The notes: generated by a model not told the origin, from the sequence alone. DNA of 64,000 nucleotides from Natrinema halophilum (GCF_013402815.2 NZ_CP058601.1:2914001-2978000); one strand, 5' to 3'; positions 44,857 to 54,929 are shown, counted from the first letter of the stretch. Numbers and translations: made by a program.

Positions 44857-46155
44857 ATGACCATGCTTGCGATCACCGAGGGGCGGATCCTCCGACCCGA
44901 TCTGTCGGTGACGGCAGCCGACGTACTGATCGATCGGGACAGCGGCGAGATTTCGGCGATCGGTCCCGATCTCGCCGGCGACGCCGACGAGACGCTCGAC
45001 GCGGCGAACTCGCTGGTCACGCCGGGGTACGTCAACGGACACTGTCACGTCGCAATGTCGCTCCTGCGGGGGTACGCCGACGACAAACCGCTCGACGCGT
45101 GGCTGCAGGAGGACATCTGGCCCGCGGAGGGTGCGCTCACCTCCGATGACGTTCGTGCCGGAGCCGAACTGGGCCTCCTCGAGATGATCAAATCGGGGAT
45201 AACCGCCTTTGCGGACATGTACTTTCACATCCCCGATATCGCCGATGCAGTCGAGACGGCTGGCCTCCGTGCCCGCCTCGGTCACGGTATCGTCACCGTC
45301 GGCAAGGATGGCGACGCGGCCCGGGAAGACGCCAGGACGAGCCTCGAGATCGCTCGCGAGTTCGACGGCGCGGCCGACGGCCGTATTTCGACGGCGTTTA
45401 TGCCCCACTCGCTGACGACGGTCGGGAGCGAGTATCTCGACGAATTCGTTCCCGACGCTCGTGCGGCGGGCGTGCCGGTCCACTATCACGCAAACGAGAC
45501 CGAAGACGAGGTTGCACCGATCGTCGACGAACGCGGTGTTCGGCCGCTCGAGTACGCGGCCGAGATGGGAATGCTCGAACCCGAGGACTTCGTCGCTCAC
45601 GCCGTTCACGTAGACGATACCGAGATCGACTTACTCGCAGAGGCCGGGACAGGTGTCGTCCATTGCCCGGCGTCGAACATGAAACTCGCCAGCGGAATGG
45701 CTCCCGTTCAGCAACTGCTCGAGGCAGGCGTCACCGTGGGGCTCGGAACCGACGGCGCCGCCTCGAACAATGACCTCTCGATGCTCGACGAGGCGCGCGA
45801 CGCGGCCATGCTCGGTAAACTCGCCGCCGACGACGCGAGCGCGGTGCCCGCCGAGGCCGTCGTCGACATGTTGACCGGGGAGAGCGCGGCTGTGATCGGT
45901 CTCGAGTCCGGCCGCCTCGAGGTGGGTGCGCCGGCCGACCTCGCCGTGATCGACCTCGAACAGCCGCATTTGACGCCGCCACACGATCTCGTCAGTCACC
46001 TCACCTACGCGGCTGCGGCGGCCGACGTCCGCCACACCGTTTGCGATGGACGGATTCTCATGCGCGACCGCGAGGTCCTCACGCTCGACGAAGCGGCGGT
46101 CCGGGAAAACGCGCTCGAGGCAGCCGAGGCGTTGTCGGCTCGAGTCGACGGATAG
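44857..46155 (+). CDS. 5'-deoxyadenosine deaminase-like amidohydrolase
   Basis: A 432-residue metal-dependent deaminase of the SAH/MTA/5'-deoxyadenosine deaminase (DadD/MtaD) group. Metal ligands: HCH in NGHCHVAMSLLRGYADD, a histidine in PVHYHANETEDE, His in HAVHVDDTEID, and Asp in LGTDGAASNNDLSML. Signature VVHCPASNMKLASGMAP. The enzyme removes ammonia from adenosine-type by-products of SAM chemistry. S-adenosylhomocysteine hydrolase is encoded 890 bp downstream on the same strand, supporting a SAM-recycling context. Which adenosyl substrate is preferred cannot be read off. Confidence 0.87.
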   Translation: MTMLAITEGRILRPDLSVTAADVLIDRDSGEISAIGPDLAGDADETLDAANSLVTPGYVNGHCHVAMSLLRGYADDKPLDAWLQEDIWPAEGALTSDDVRAGAELGLLEMIKSGITAFADMYFHIPDIADAVETAGLRARLGHGIVTVGKDGDAAREDARTSLEIAREFDGAADGRISTAFMPHSLTTVGSEYLDEFVPDARAAGVPVHYHANETEDEVAPIVDERGVRPLEYAAEMGMLEPEDFVAHAVHVDDTEIDLLAEAGTGVVHCPASNMKLASGMAPVQQLLEAGVTVGLGTDGAASNNDLSMLDEARDAAMLGKLAADDASAVPAEAVVDMLTGESAAVIGLESGRLEVGAPADLAVIDLEQPHLTPPHDLVSHLTYAAAAADVRHTVCDGRILMRDREVLTLDEAAVRENALEAAEALSARVDG

Positions 46156-46281
46156 CCGCGAACTCGAGTCGCAGAACTGTCACGATCGGTAAACGGAAAA
46201 TAAACTCACAGATATTCAGATAAACCATCTGAACGAATCTCTATCGGTTTTGTCTCCAGACAAACGCCGAGAACTGCCGGC

Positions 46282-46292
46282 CGGCTTTATCT
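46282..46292 (+). promoter_or_regulatory. TATA-box promoter of Asp/Asn-rich secreted protein gene
   Basis: GGCTTTATCTC centred near 46287, about 30 bp before the ATG at 46318 in the correct direction. It predicts a leaderless or nearly leaderless mRNA. Confidence 0.45.
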
Positions 46293-46317
46293 CCGATATC
46301 CTGAAAGTCACGATCGA

Positions 46318-46905
46318 ATGCAACGGAACCAACTACTCACGATCGCACTGGTCGCTACCGTCGTTCTGACCGCGTTTGCGCCCGCCGCCACGGCGGCGCA
46401 AGACGGCGACGGGGACCTCTCGGTCACCGCCTCGACTGGAAACGACACGGCGACGACCGCGACGCTGACCGCCGATGCCGACAGCGCCAACGAGACCGAC
46501 GACGACACCAACGAGACCGACGACGACACCAACGAGACCGACAACGAAACCGAGACCGGGCTGAACTTCGGCGCGATGGTTTCCGAGTTCGTCTCGAACC
46601 AGCAGAACGACTCCACCGAGTCGGTCGGCATCGCGGTGGCGAATTTCGTCCTCGACAATAACCCGGGTAACCCGCCGGAACACGCGGGCCCGCCGGGTGA
46701 GGACGGCAACGAGAGCGGTGACGAGCACGGACCGCCGAGTGCAGATGGCAACGAGAGCGGTAACGAGAGCGGCCTGCCAGGTCACACGGACCAGCCGGAT
46801 GAAGATGGAACCGGGAACGGGGACGAATCGGGCGGTGGTCCGCCGGATCACGCCGGATCGCCCGGTAACGACGGGATCGAAGCGACGGAAGTCACCGAAG
46901 AATAA
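46318..46905 (+). CDS. secreted low-complexity acidic protein
   Basis: A 195-residue protein with a Sec-type signal (LLTIALVATVVLTAFAPAATAA). The mature part is low complexity: an NETDDDT repeat near 58-78, a short ordered island (GLNFGAMVSEFVSNQQNDS, IAVANFVLDNNP), then Pro/Gly/Glu/Asn-rich repeats of the form PPGEDGNESGDEHG. There is no C-terminal anchor and no cysteine. Several NES/NET sequons suggest N-glycosylation. The family is unknown. Confidence 0.65.
   Translation: MQRNQLLTIALVATVVLTAFAPAATAAQDGDGDLSVTASTGNDTATTATLTADADSANETDDDTNETDDDTNETDNETETGLNFGAMVSEFVSNQQNDSTESVGIAVANFVLDNNPGNPPEHAGPPGEDGNESGDEHGPPSADGNESGNESGLPGHTDQPDEDGTGNGDESGGGPPDHAGSPGNDGIEATEVTEE
46488..46550 (+). repeat. 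three 21-bp in-frame units
   Basis: CAACGAGACCGACGACGACAC-type units at 46488, 46509 and 46530 encode NETDDDT. The third has diverged (NETDNET). In-frame and therefore free to vary in number. Confidence 0.85.
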
Positions 46906-47042
46906 CGCGAGACCACCGCGTTCGATCAGACACGTAGTACACCCACCACCGTTTTGACGCCCGTGACCCCCGTTCGCGCCGTTCGAAATCGCCCTCGGGA
47001 CGGTTCGGTACCGTTTTGGCCTCGGTCCCTCTCAGTCGACTC

Positions 47043-48332
47043 ATGACCGATACCGAGTACCCCCCGATCAGCGAGCAACTGACGGACGTCGACGAGGCTC
47101 GCGAGGAGGGGCGCCGGAAGATGGACTGGGCTGCACAGCACATGCCGATCATGGAGCGGTTGCGCGAGGAGTTCGCCGCAGATCGGCCGTTCGAAGGCGA
47201 ACGGATCGGGATGGCGATGCACGTCGAGGCGAAGACGGCGATCCTCGTCGAGACGCTCGCGGACGGCGGCGCGGAGGTCGTCGTCACCGGTTGCAACCCG
47301 CTATCGACCCACGACGACGTCTCTGCGGCACTCGACGCACACGAAAACATTATCAGCTACGCTCGACGCGGCGTCGACGACGAGGAATATTACGCCGCGA
47401 TCGAGGCCGTCATCGCTCACGAACCGACGATCACCGTCGACGACGGCATGGACCTCGTGGCCGCGATCCACGACGACTACCCCGAACTGATCGACGGCAT
47501 CATCGGCGGTGCGGAGGAGACCACGACCGGCGTCCACCGCCTGCGCGCGATGGACGCGGACGGGGCGCTCGAGTATCCCGTCTTCGCGGTCAACGACACG
47601 CCGATGAAGCGTCTGTTCGACAACGTCCACGGCACGGGCGAGTCCTCGCTCGCGTCGATCGCGATGACCACGAACCTCTCGTGGGCAGGTAAAAACGTCG
47701 TCGTTGCGGGTTACGGCTACTGCGGCAAGGGCGTCGCACAGAAGGCGTCGGGACAGAACGCGAACGTCATCGTCACCGAGGTCGAGCCTCGCCGCGCGCT
47801 CGAGGCCCACATGGAGGGCTACGACGTCATGCCCATGGACGAAGCCGCCGAAATCGGCGACGTCTTCCTGACGACGACGGGCAATCGTGACGTCATCGTC
47901 GAGGAACACTTCGAGAAGATGAACGACGGCGTCCTGCTCGCCAACGCCGGTCACTTCGACATCGAGATCGATCTCGAGGCGCTCGACGGACTCGCGTCCG
48001 ACCGCTACGAGGCCCGCGACGGCGTCGAAGCCTACGAGCTGGCAGACGGCCGACGCCTGAACGTCATTGCCGAAGGCCGCCTCGTCAACCTGGCTGCGCC
48101 CGTTTCGCTCGGCCACCCGGTCGAAGTGATGGACCAGTCGTTCGGCGTCCAGGCCGTCTGCGTCCGCGAGCTACTCGAGAACGGTGAGTCGTACGATGCG
48201 GGCGTCCACGACGTTCCCGACGAGCTCGACAGAGAGATCGCCGAGATCAAACTCGAAGCGGAAGGCGTTGACTTCGATTCGTTGACCGACGCTCAGCGCG
48301 ACTACATGGAGAGCTGGGATCACGGAACGTAA
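47043..48332 (+). CDS. ahcY: S-adenosylhomocysteine hydrolase
   Basis: A 429-residue NAD-dependent enzyme that splits S-adenosylhomocysteine into homocysteine and adenosine, relieving methyltransferase inhibition. The substrate half has VVTGCNPLSTHDDVSAAL and HEPTITVDDGMDL. The family's GGAEETTTGVHRLRAM loop is present, as is the NAD motif GYGYCGKGVAQKASG and the C-terminal NLAAPVSLGHPVEVMDQSF. It lacks the long insertion of eukaryotic forms, as archaeal enzymes do. The true start is the ATG at 47043 (MTDTEYPPIS). Together with the upstream deaminase it closes the SAM cycle and returns homocysteine, the product of metX/metY. Confidence 0.95.
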   Translation: MTDTEYPPISEQLTDVDEAREEGRRKMDWAAQHMPIMERLREEFAADRPFEGERIGMAMHVEAKTAILVETLADGGAEVVVTGCNPLSTHDDVSAALDAHENIISYARRGVDDEEYYAAIEAVIAHEPTITVDDGMDLVAAIHDDYPELIDGIIGGAEETTTGVHRLRAMDADGALEYPVFAVNDTPMKRLFDNVHGTGESSLASIAMTTNLSWAGKNVVVAGYGYCGKGVAQKASGQNANVIVTEVEPRRALEAHMEGYDVMPMDEAAEIGDVFLTTTGNRDVIVEEHFEKMNDGVLLANAGHFDIEIDLEALDGLASDRYEARDGVEAYELADGRRLNVIAEGRLVNLAAPVSLGHPVEVMDQSFGVQAVCVRELLENGESYDAGVHDVPDELDREIAEIKLEAEGVDFDSLTDAQRDYMESWDHGT

Positions 48333-48584
48333 TCTCGACGGTATGGGCGGTTATCGAATCGGTCGACTGTCGTCCCTTCCTCGATGAAACGAGGCCGTTT
48401 CTCAGCGACGAGTTGGTGGCGTAGTTCAAAAATGCATTCTCTCCCGATCGTGACCCCTGCGATGAAACCCGTATCGCACCGATGACGATCGGTTCTCTCG
48501 ATCCTGCACGATCCGAGAATGACTGGCGGGACGTGGACGGATCGGAAGCGCACCCGGGCCAGAACGCGATACTGGTGCCGTTAC

Positions 48585-48842
48585 TTACCCTCGTCTATGG
48601 ACCGTTCCGTCGACCGCTATCGTCCCGTCGTGTCGTACTTCGACCAGTAAGCCATCGTACTCGAACTCGACGCGAACGGGCGCGCTCGAGTCGGACTGGA
48701 AGAGCTGGTCGAGTGCTTCCGGATCAACGACGTAGTACAGCGGATCGAGTTCGTGTGCGTCCGTGTTCGTCTCGCTTGCGATGGCCTCGATGACCCGGAG
48801 ACTCATAGAATCGTGGTGGTAGTCTAAGGTAGTGCCAGTCAT
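48585..48842 (-). CDS. HalOD1 output-domain protein
   Basis: An 85-residue single-domain protein of the HalOD1 type, a small haloarchaeal output domain often fused to or encoded near receiver proteins. Pattern: SLRVIEAIASETNTDAHEL, DPLYYVVDPEALDQLF, then RVEFEYDGLLVEVRHDGTI. I placed the start at 48842 because the 17 residues before it are not conserved-looking. A second member is at 63649. It lies head to head with the PAS/GAF regulator gene, across a 302-bp gap. Confidence 0.82.
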   Translation of the reverse strand: MTGTTLDYHHDSMSLRVIEAIASETNTDAHELDPLYYVVDPEALDQLFQSDSSAPVRVEFEYDGLLVEVRHDGTIAVDGTVHRRG

Positions 48843-49144
48843 GCTGTTTGAGACAACGGGACCTGGCGGTATCGGGTTACCCGTTATATGCATAATTTTG
48901 CTCCTGGGACGACACTACGTGTATAGTGTCTCGGTAGCCGATGCTTGTCAACCGGCCTACACGGCTTCTAACGTTCGATATCGGCACCAACGAAGGGTTC
49001 GAGTATTGTCACGAATACGTCGCGGGGGCGAGCGATATCGATCGAAACGGCTCGCTTTGCATAGCCCACTGCTGAAAATATCGCTCTGCCAGTGTCTGAA
49101 AAATTAACCGCACGTGTCATTGCTGGTCGGGACGTAACGGGGTT
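48843..49144. other. divergent promoter gap, HalOD1 and PAS/GAF regulator
   Basis: About 300 bp between divergent starts. GAAAAATTAACC near 49098-49109 is a possible TATA box for the regulator but lies about 40 bp from its ATG. ATATGCATAATTTTG near 48885-48900 may serve the HalOD1 gene. No gene or RNA recognised. Confidence 0.45.
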
Positions 49145-52100
49145 ATGTTCGTTGCCGTGGCCAGCGTTGGTGTACTTGCAGATGCCACAGCTGAGATGTT
49201 CGCGATCCTCTCGAGTGTAGTTGGTATCGTCAGTATGATCGGAGCGATCGTCGAACTTGCCATCGAGATACCGATTCTGAACCGCGTCGCTATAGGGGGA
49301 CCGCTGGGACCGGGAACCAGCTTGATTTTGATCGGTCTCGCCGCCAGGAGTGGATCCGATCGGGCGACCGCTATCGAACGACTCACGGGCGACCTTCGAC
49401 AGTTCGTGAGTCGGCTCGACGGAGACGCCCCAGTCCGAGGGACCGAAACCGCCGAGACGTCCGAGACCGCCGACCGACTCGAGAACGTCGATGAACCGAT
49501 CGACTTCACCCTAGACCGGGACGACGAAGTCGGGCGACTGTCCGAGGCGATCGACGATCTGGCAACGGCGGTGCGAGACCGAGAGCGACGGCGAACAGAG
49601 AACGAACGCTATCGCCAGCAGTTGTCCCGGATTACGTCCGATCCGTCGCTGGGCTGTGAAGCGACGATCCGCAGACTGCTCGAGCTGGGATGTGATCGGC
49701 TCGAGGTCGAAACTGGATTCATCTCCCGATTCGACGAATCGACCGACCGGTACGAGATCGAGACGGCTGTCGGACAGGCGACAGACCGTGAGGGAACGAC
49801 GATGGACCTGTCGGAAACGGCTCTCGATGAGTCGCTCGAATCTGACGACGTACTGACCGTCTCCGACGCGGCGGAAATGGGAACGGAAACGCTGCTCGCC
49901 AGCACCGATGCCGAGATACATTGTTACGCCTGTGACACTATCGGCGTCGAAGGCGACCTCTACGGGGCGCTTTGCTTTACGAACAGGCAGCCTCGAGACG
50001 CCCCCTTCACGCCTGACGAAACGTCGTTTGTCGACCTGGTGGCCCGCTGTATAAGCCAGACCATCGAACGGCGGTCACACATCCAGGCGATCCGCGAGCG
50101 AGAGCGACGACTCGAGCGCGCGCGTGAGTTCACCGACGATATGTTGGATGCGGTCAATGACGTCGTCTACCTGCTCGACGAGGACGGCGAGGTGCGACGG
50201 TGGAACCAGAGTCTATGCGAGGCGACGGGCTATTCGAACGACGACATCGAGTCGATGCACGCACTCGATTTCTTCGACGAAGCGGATCACGATCGGGTGA
50301 TGGATGCGATCGGCGAGGTACTCGAGTCCGGAAACGCACGCATCGACGTTCCACTCGTCACCAGCGATGGCAAACGGATTCCGTACCAGTTCACCGGATC
50401 GTGCCTCGAGAACCCTGACGGTGACCGGGTAATCGCCGGCGTCGGCCGGGACGTCAGCGAACGGCAGGCGAAAGAACGGCGGCTCCGGGAGCGCGAGGCG
50501 CGTCTCGAGCGGACGACGCACATGTTCAAGCAAGCCCAGCGGCAGGCGAAGGTCGGCGCGTGGGAACTCGACGTATCCGAGGAGCCGTTCGAACTCCAGT
50601 GGTCTTCCGAGATCTGTCGGATTCACGGCGTCCCCTCGGACGAGGATATCGATCTGGATCAGGCGATAGATTTCTACCATCCAGACGACCGGCCGAAGAT
50701 CCGCGAGGCGGTCGAACGAGCCATCGAGCACGGTGAGACGTTCGATCTGGAGCTCCGAATCATCACGGCTGACGGCGATCTGCGGTGGGTGCGGACAATC
50801 GGTGATCCCTTCCGCGATGGCGGGGAGGGTGACGGTCTCTCCGACGGTTGGTCCGGCACGGATGACGGAGCGGTCGTCAAAGTGTTCGGGGCGTTTCAGG
50901 ACATCACGGAACGCAAGGAGCGCGAGCGGGAACTCGAGCGCGCTGAGACGATCATCCAGGCCCTCGACGAAATGGTGTACACGCTGGACGCAGAGGGCCG
51001 GTTCCGTTTCCTGAACGACGCGACCGCGTCGATTCTGGGCTACGAGCCCGAGGAACTGATCGGCGAACACGTATCGGTGGTGATGTCCTCTGATCCCCTC
51101 GAAATCACCCGGGACCGGATCCGCGAATTACTTCGATCCAGCGAACTCTCCCGAACGTTCGAGACGCACCTCAAGACTGACGGCGGCGACGTGATCGACG
51201 TGGAGAATCACATGGCGCTGTTGCCGATGTCCGACGGCGAATTCGCCGGAACTGCAGGTGTCATCCGTGACATCACCGAACGCAAGGAGCACGAACGCGA
51301 ACTCGAGCGGACGACCGAGCTACTCAAACAGGCCGAACGGCTCGCCGGCATCGGCGGCTGGGAGCTCGTCGAAAGCGGCGACTTGAGGGACCTTACCCTG
51401 ACGGATGGGCTCCGCCGGCTGGCCGACGTCCCGCCGGATGCGGATATCGATTTCGAGCGGGCGTCTCAGTTCCCACATCCGGACGATCGAGAGTGGGTCA
51501 TCGAAACCATCGAATCGGCGCTCGTGGACGGCGAGAGCTACGAGATCGAACACCGTTTGCAGACGGAACAGGGAAACGTACGGTGGGTGAGATCCATCGG
51601 TGAACCGCTCAGGGCCGATGGCGAGGGTCGTTCCTCGCGCAACGAGGGGGGGTCCGAGACCGACGCGGCCGCCGGAATACGCGGGACGATTCAGGACATC
51701 ACCGCGCACAAGGAACACGAACTGGCGCTCGAGGCGCTTCACAGCGGTGCACGGGAGTTGCTCGGAACCGACTCCGACCGAGAGGCCGCGGAACTCGTCG
51801 TCGAGACCGCGGCCGACATCCTCGAAGCCACGGGCGTTGCCGTCTATCGACTCGACCCGGACGTAAACCGGCTGGACCCGCTCGCGTACACCGACGGGTT
51901 CGAGACGCTCAGTGACGGCGCTCCCTCGGTCGACGTGGGCGACACTGATGCGGTCTTCTGGAACACCTACGTCTCAGGGACGAGAACTGAGGTCGACGAC
52001 CCGGAGACGTTCGATCGATCACGAGTCTTTGGTCCCACCGTCGAAAGCGGCGTCGTCGTACCGATCGGTGATCACGGTCTCTTCGCAGTTGCGTCTGGAG

Positions 52101-53443
52101 AGAACCCGATCGACGACGAGGCTCGGCAACTGATCGAGACGCTCGCCGCGACGACCGAAGCCGCGTTCGACCGCATCGAGAGCGAGGCCAGCCTTCTCGA
52201 AAGGGAGGCGGAACTCGAAGACCGAAACCGTCGGCTCAACCGCCAGATGGCAACCACGGAACTCATCAGGCGGATCGACCAGTTGCTCATCGGTGCGGAC
52301 AGCCAGGAGGAAATCGAGCGGACCGTTCCGGAACGGCTGGTCGAGGCTGACGACATCGCCTTCGCCTGGATCGGCTCACTCGAATCCAGCGGCACACATC
52401 TCGTCCCTCGTACCTGGGCCGGCGAGGGACAGGAGTATCTGGACGATGTCTCGCTGTCCTACGACGCGTCGACCGAACCGGCCGCCCGAACCGCCCGGAC
52501 GGAAACCCCGACCGTCGTCCCGAACGTCGTCGAGGGGCTTCAGAACGAGCCCTGGCGACGAGATGCACTGGATCGAGAATTTCAATCGGTCATCAGCGTC
52601 CCGCTGTCTTACGCCGAGTACACCTACGGGGTGCTCACGATGTACGCCACCGAGCCGGATGCGTTTGCCGACCTCGAGCGATCGGTCGTGACGGAACTCG
52701 GCGAGGGGATTGCAAACGCGATTACGGCGGTGAAAACGCGGGAAGCGCTACACGCAGAAACTGTAATCGAGCTCACACTTCAGATCGATGAGTCGACCGA
52801 CCTGCTCTCCCGGATCGCGGCGATGACGGGTGCGCACGTCGAATACGACGGGCTCGGGACACACACCGCCGATGAGACGCTGCTGTTCTTCGCAACGAGC
52901 GGCATCCCGCCCGACGAGGTCCGCTCCGCGCTCGAGGAGATCGTCTCGGTCACCGATTACCGGCTGATTAGCGACGCCGACGACGACTGTCGCTTCGAGG
53001 TGTCCGTCTCGGGCGACACGATCGCCTCGCGGCTGGTCCGCCACGGCGGGAGTCCGCGCTCGATGCACGCAGACGGTGATCGGATCGAGGTCACCGTTGA
53101 CGTCCCGATGGGTACCGACGTCCGCGAATTCGTCGAGATGCTCCGCGAGCAGCACGCACCCGTCGAGTTGCAGGGCCGCCGTCACGTCGAGCGCTCCATG
53201 GGAACCCGAAGCGAACTCGTAACGACGCTGTTCGATGCACTGACCGATCGACAGCTCGAGGTGCTCCGGACCGCCTACTTCGCCGGCTTCTTCGACTGGC
53301 CTCGCGAGACGAACGGTGAGGAACTCGCCGACATGCTCGAGGTGACCCAGCCGACGGTCAACCGGCACTTGCGGATCGGCCAGCAGCGCCTGTTGGCGCA
53401 GTTGTTCGAGACCGATCCGCTTTCGTCCGCCGGTACGTCGTAA
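49145..53443 (+). CDS. multi-PAS/GAF sensor with Bat HTH output
   Basis: A 1,432-residue one-component regulator. Order: two hydrophobic segments at about 5-65; a linker with a HAMP-like end (DDEVGRLSEAIDDLATAV, 117-135); GAF at 162-305; PAS at 322-432; PAS at 458-583; PAS at 592-705; PAS at 722-848; GAF at 855-1005; GAF at 1030-1190; the Bat coupling domain at 1196-1340; and HTH_10 at 1356-1410 (LTDRQLEVLRTAYFAGFFDWP, ELADMLEVTQPTVNRHLRI). PAC ends read DITERKE and similar. There is no histidine-kinase or receiver domain, so signals must reach the DNA-binding end directly. Ligands are unknown. Confidence 0.9.
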   Translation: MFVAVASVGVLADATAEMFAILSSVVGIVSMIGAIVELAIEIPILNRVAIGGPLGPGTSLILIGLAARSGSDRATAIERLTGDLRQFVSRLDGDAPVRGTETAETSETADRLENVDEPIDFTLDRDDEVGRLSEAIDDLATAVRDRERRRTENERYRQQLSRITSDPSLGCEATIRRLLELGCDRLEVETGFISRFDESTDRYEIETAVGQATDREGTTMDLSETALDESLESDDVLTVSDAAEMGTETLLASTDAEIHCYACDTIGVEGDLYGALCFTNRQPRDAPFTPDETSFVDLVARCISQTIERRSHIQAIRERERRLERAREFTDDMLDAVNDVVYLLDEDGEVRRWNQSLCEATGYSNDDIESMHALDFFDEADHDRVMDAIGEVLESGNARIDVPLVTSDGKRIPYQFTGSCLENPDGDRVIAGVGRDVSERQAKERRLREREARLERTTHMFKQAQRQAKVGAWELDVSEEPFELQWSSEICRIHGVPSDEDIDLDQAIDFYHPDDRPKIREAVERAIEHGETFDLELRIITADGDLRWVRTIGDPFRDGGEGDGLSDGWSGTDDGAVVKVFGAFQDITERKERERELERAETIIQALDEMVYTLDAEGRFRFLNDATASILGYEPEELIGEHVSVVMSSDPLEITRDRIRELLRSSELSRTFETHLKTDGGDVIDVENHMALLPMSDGEFAGTAGVIRDITERKEHERELERTTELLKQAERLAGIGGWELVESGDLRDLTLTDGLRRLADVPPDADIDFERASQFPHPDDREWVIETIESALVDGESYEIEHRLQTEQGNVRWVRSIGEPLRADGEGRSSRNEGGSETDAAAGIRGTIQDITAHKEHELALEALHSGARELLGTDSDREAAELVVETAADILEATGVAVYRLDPDVNRLDPLAYTDGFETLSDGAPSVDVGDTDAVFWNTYVSGTRTEVDDPETFDRSRVFGPTVESGVVVPIGDHGLFAVASGENPIDDEARQLIETLAATTEAAFDRIESEASLLEREAELEDRNRRLNRQMATTELIRRIDQLLIGADSQEEIERTVPERLVEADDIAFAWIGSLESSGTHLVPRTWAGEGQEYLDDVSLSYDASTEPAARTARTETPTVVPNVVEGLQNEPWRRDALDREFQSVISVPLSYAEYTYGVLTMYATEPDAFADLERSVVTELGEGIANAITAVKTREALHAETVIELTLQIDESTDLLSRIAAMTGAHVEYDGLGTHTADETLLFFATSGIPPDEVRSALEEIVSVTDYRLISDADDDCRFEVSVSGDTIASRLVRHGGSPRSMHADGDRIEVTVDVPMGTDVREFVEMLREQHAPVELQGRRHVERSMGTRSELVTTLFDALTDRQLEVLRTAYFAGFFDWPRETNGEELADMLEVTQPTVNRHLRIGQQRLLAQLFETDPLSSAGTS

Positions 53444-53499
53444 GTTCCGGCGCCTTCGGCAGGGAAATATCCAAGGCCGCGGCTACCGTAGTCGAGGGT

Positions 53500-54318
53500 A
53501 TGGAAACGCCCGTTCGTTCGGCTCGTCGCGAAAGTGCCCCGCTTCGATCGACGCTGGTCGCGATCGGTTTGACAATTTTCGGTCTGCTGGGGGCCGCCAT
53601 CGCGACGCTTCCGGCAGTGCTCGTCGATCCGATGCTCGCCAAAGGGGTGGCCGCCGCTTCGATCGAAGGGCAGACCCTCTACATGATCCTGAACTTCGTC
53701 GGGATGGCACTGGCCGGCGCGATCTACCTCGCCGCAACCGGACGGGGATGGTCGTACGTCGACTTTCGTCTGCCATCCACGACGGGGTGGATATACGTCC
53801 TCGTCGGCATGGGTGCAAGCATCGCGTTTCTCTTTGTCGTCAATATCGTCGTGCAGCTCTTGTCCCTGCCCGCCGCCGAAAGCGAGGTCGTCGCGATCGT
53901 CGGACAGGATCAGACGATGATTCTGATCATGATCGGTATCGTGGTCTTCTTCAACGCACCAGCCGAAGAGTTTCTCTTCCGAAACGTCGTCCAGAAACGG
54001 CTCTACGAGGCCTTCACCAGGATGCAGTCGGTGTTGCTCGCGAGCACTATTTTCGCCCTCGTTCACTTCCCGATGTACGTCGCGCTCGCCGACTCGATCG
54101 CTGCAACGCTTACGTCGCTTGCCATCATGTTCGGCGGCGCGATCATCTTCGGTACCCTGTACGTAAAGACCAGAAACCTCGTCGTGCCGATCGCTGCACA
54201 CGCCGCACTGAACGCCTTCCAATTCGGCGTGCTCTACCTCGCTATCGAATACAACGTGGAGGGCGTCGGGACCTCCCCATCGGCGATCGTCGGCATCCTT
54301 CCCTCCCTCCCCCCGTAA
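53500..54318 (+). CDS. CPBP-family intramembrane metalloprotease
   Basis: A 272-residue membrane protein of the CAAX protease/bacteriocin-processing family. The catalytic set is visible: Glu156-Glu157 and Arg161 (APAEEFLFRNVVQ), His189 (LVHFPMYV), and His234 with Asn238 (AAHAALNAF). About eight helices. Family members cleave membrane-embedded substrates or confer immunity; the target is unknown. It precedes hjc on the same strand by 86 bp and follows the regulator by 56 bp, but nothing links their functions. Confidence 0.88.
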   Translation: METPVRSARRESAPLRSTLVAIGLTIFGLLGAAIATLPAVLVDPMLAKGVAAASIEGQTLYMILNFVGMALAGAIYLAATGRGWSYVDFRLPSTTGWIYVLVGMGASIAFLFVVNIVVQLLSLPAAESEVVAIVGQDQTMILIMIGIVVFFNAPAEEFLFRNVVQKRLYEAFTRMQSVLLASTIFALVHFPMYVALADSIAATLTSLAIMFGGAIIFGTLYVKTRNLVVPIAAHAALNAFQFGVLYLAIEYNVEGVGTSPSAIVGILPSLPP

Positions 54319-54367
54319 CCGATTTCGGTTATCAGGTCCGCCCGGATCACCACTTTCGCTGCACTCT

Positions 54368-54381
54368 CCGGCCCTTTATTA
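54368..54381 (+). promoter_or_regulatory. TATA-box promoter of hjc
   Basis: CCGGCCCTTTATTACC is centred near 54377, about 28 bp ahead of the hjc ATG at 54405. The spacing fits a leaderless transcript separate from the upstream protease gene. Confidence 0.5.
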
Positions 54382-54404
54382 CCGCCCGCGGGTGAGAGAC
54401 GGGT

Positions 54405-54929
54405 ATGTCTCAGTCGAAGGGCGACCGCCGCGAACGGGAACTCGTCAACGCGCTCGACGAGGCCGGGTTCGCGGTAATGCGAGCGCCCGCAAGCGGTTCC
54501 GCGACCGAACGAGAACTCCCCGACGTTCTCGCAGGTGACGGCGAGCAGTTCTACGCGATCGAAGCGAAATCGAGCTCCGGCGATCCGATCTATCTAACCG
54601 GCGAGGAGGTCGAAGCGCTGATCTACTTCGCACGGAACTTCGGCGCGAAACCCCGAATCGGCGTCCGCTTCGACCGCGAAGACTGGTACTTTTTCCATCC
54701 CGGTGACCTCTACGTCACCGACGGCGGGAACTATCGCGTCAAGAAGGAAACGGCACTCGCCGAGGGAATCGACTTTCCCGAGTTCACCGGCCAGTCGGAG
54801 AAAATCACACTCGAGGAAGTCGGCGACGACCCCGACGACGACGGCCCGGACGAAGAGATTCTTCGCGTTCTGAACGCGGTCCAGCAGGGCGTGATGGGCG
54901 CCACCGAAGCCGCGGAACTGCTCGAGTGA
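54405..54929 (+). CDS. hjc: Holliday junction resolvase
   Basis: A 174-residue archaeal Hjc endonuclease that cuts four-way DNA junctions in recombination. The nuclease core holds the acidic set Glu12 ([10 protein letters not shown]), Asp40 (RELPDVLAG), and Glu53-x-Lys55 ([12 protein letters not shown]), followed by [21 protein letters not shown]-terminal acidic extension (about 130-174) carries [15 protein letters not shown] and is common in haloarchaea. Confidence 0.93.
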   Translation: MSQSKGDRRERELVNALDEAGFAVMRAPASGSATERELPDVLAGDGEQFYAIEAKSSSGDPIYLTGEEVEALIYFARNFGAKPRIGVRFDREDWYFFHPGDLYVTDGGNYRVKKETALAEGIDFPEFTGQSEKITLEEVGDDPDDDGPDEEILRVLNAVQQGVMGATEAAELLE

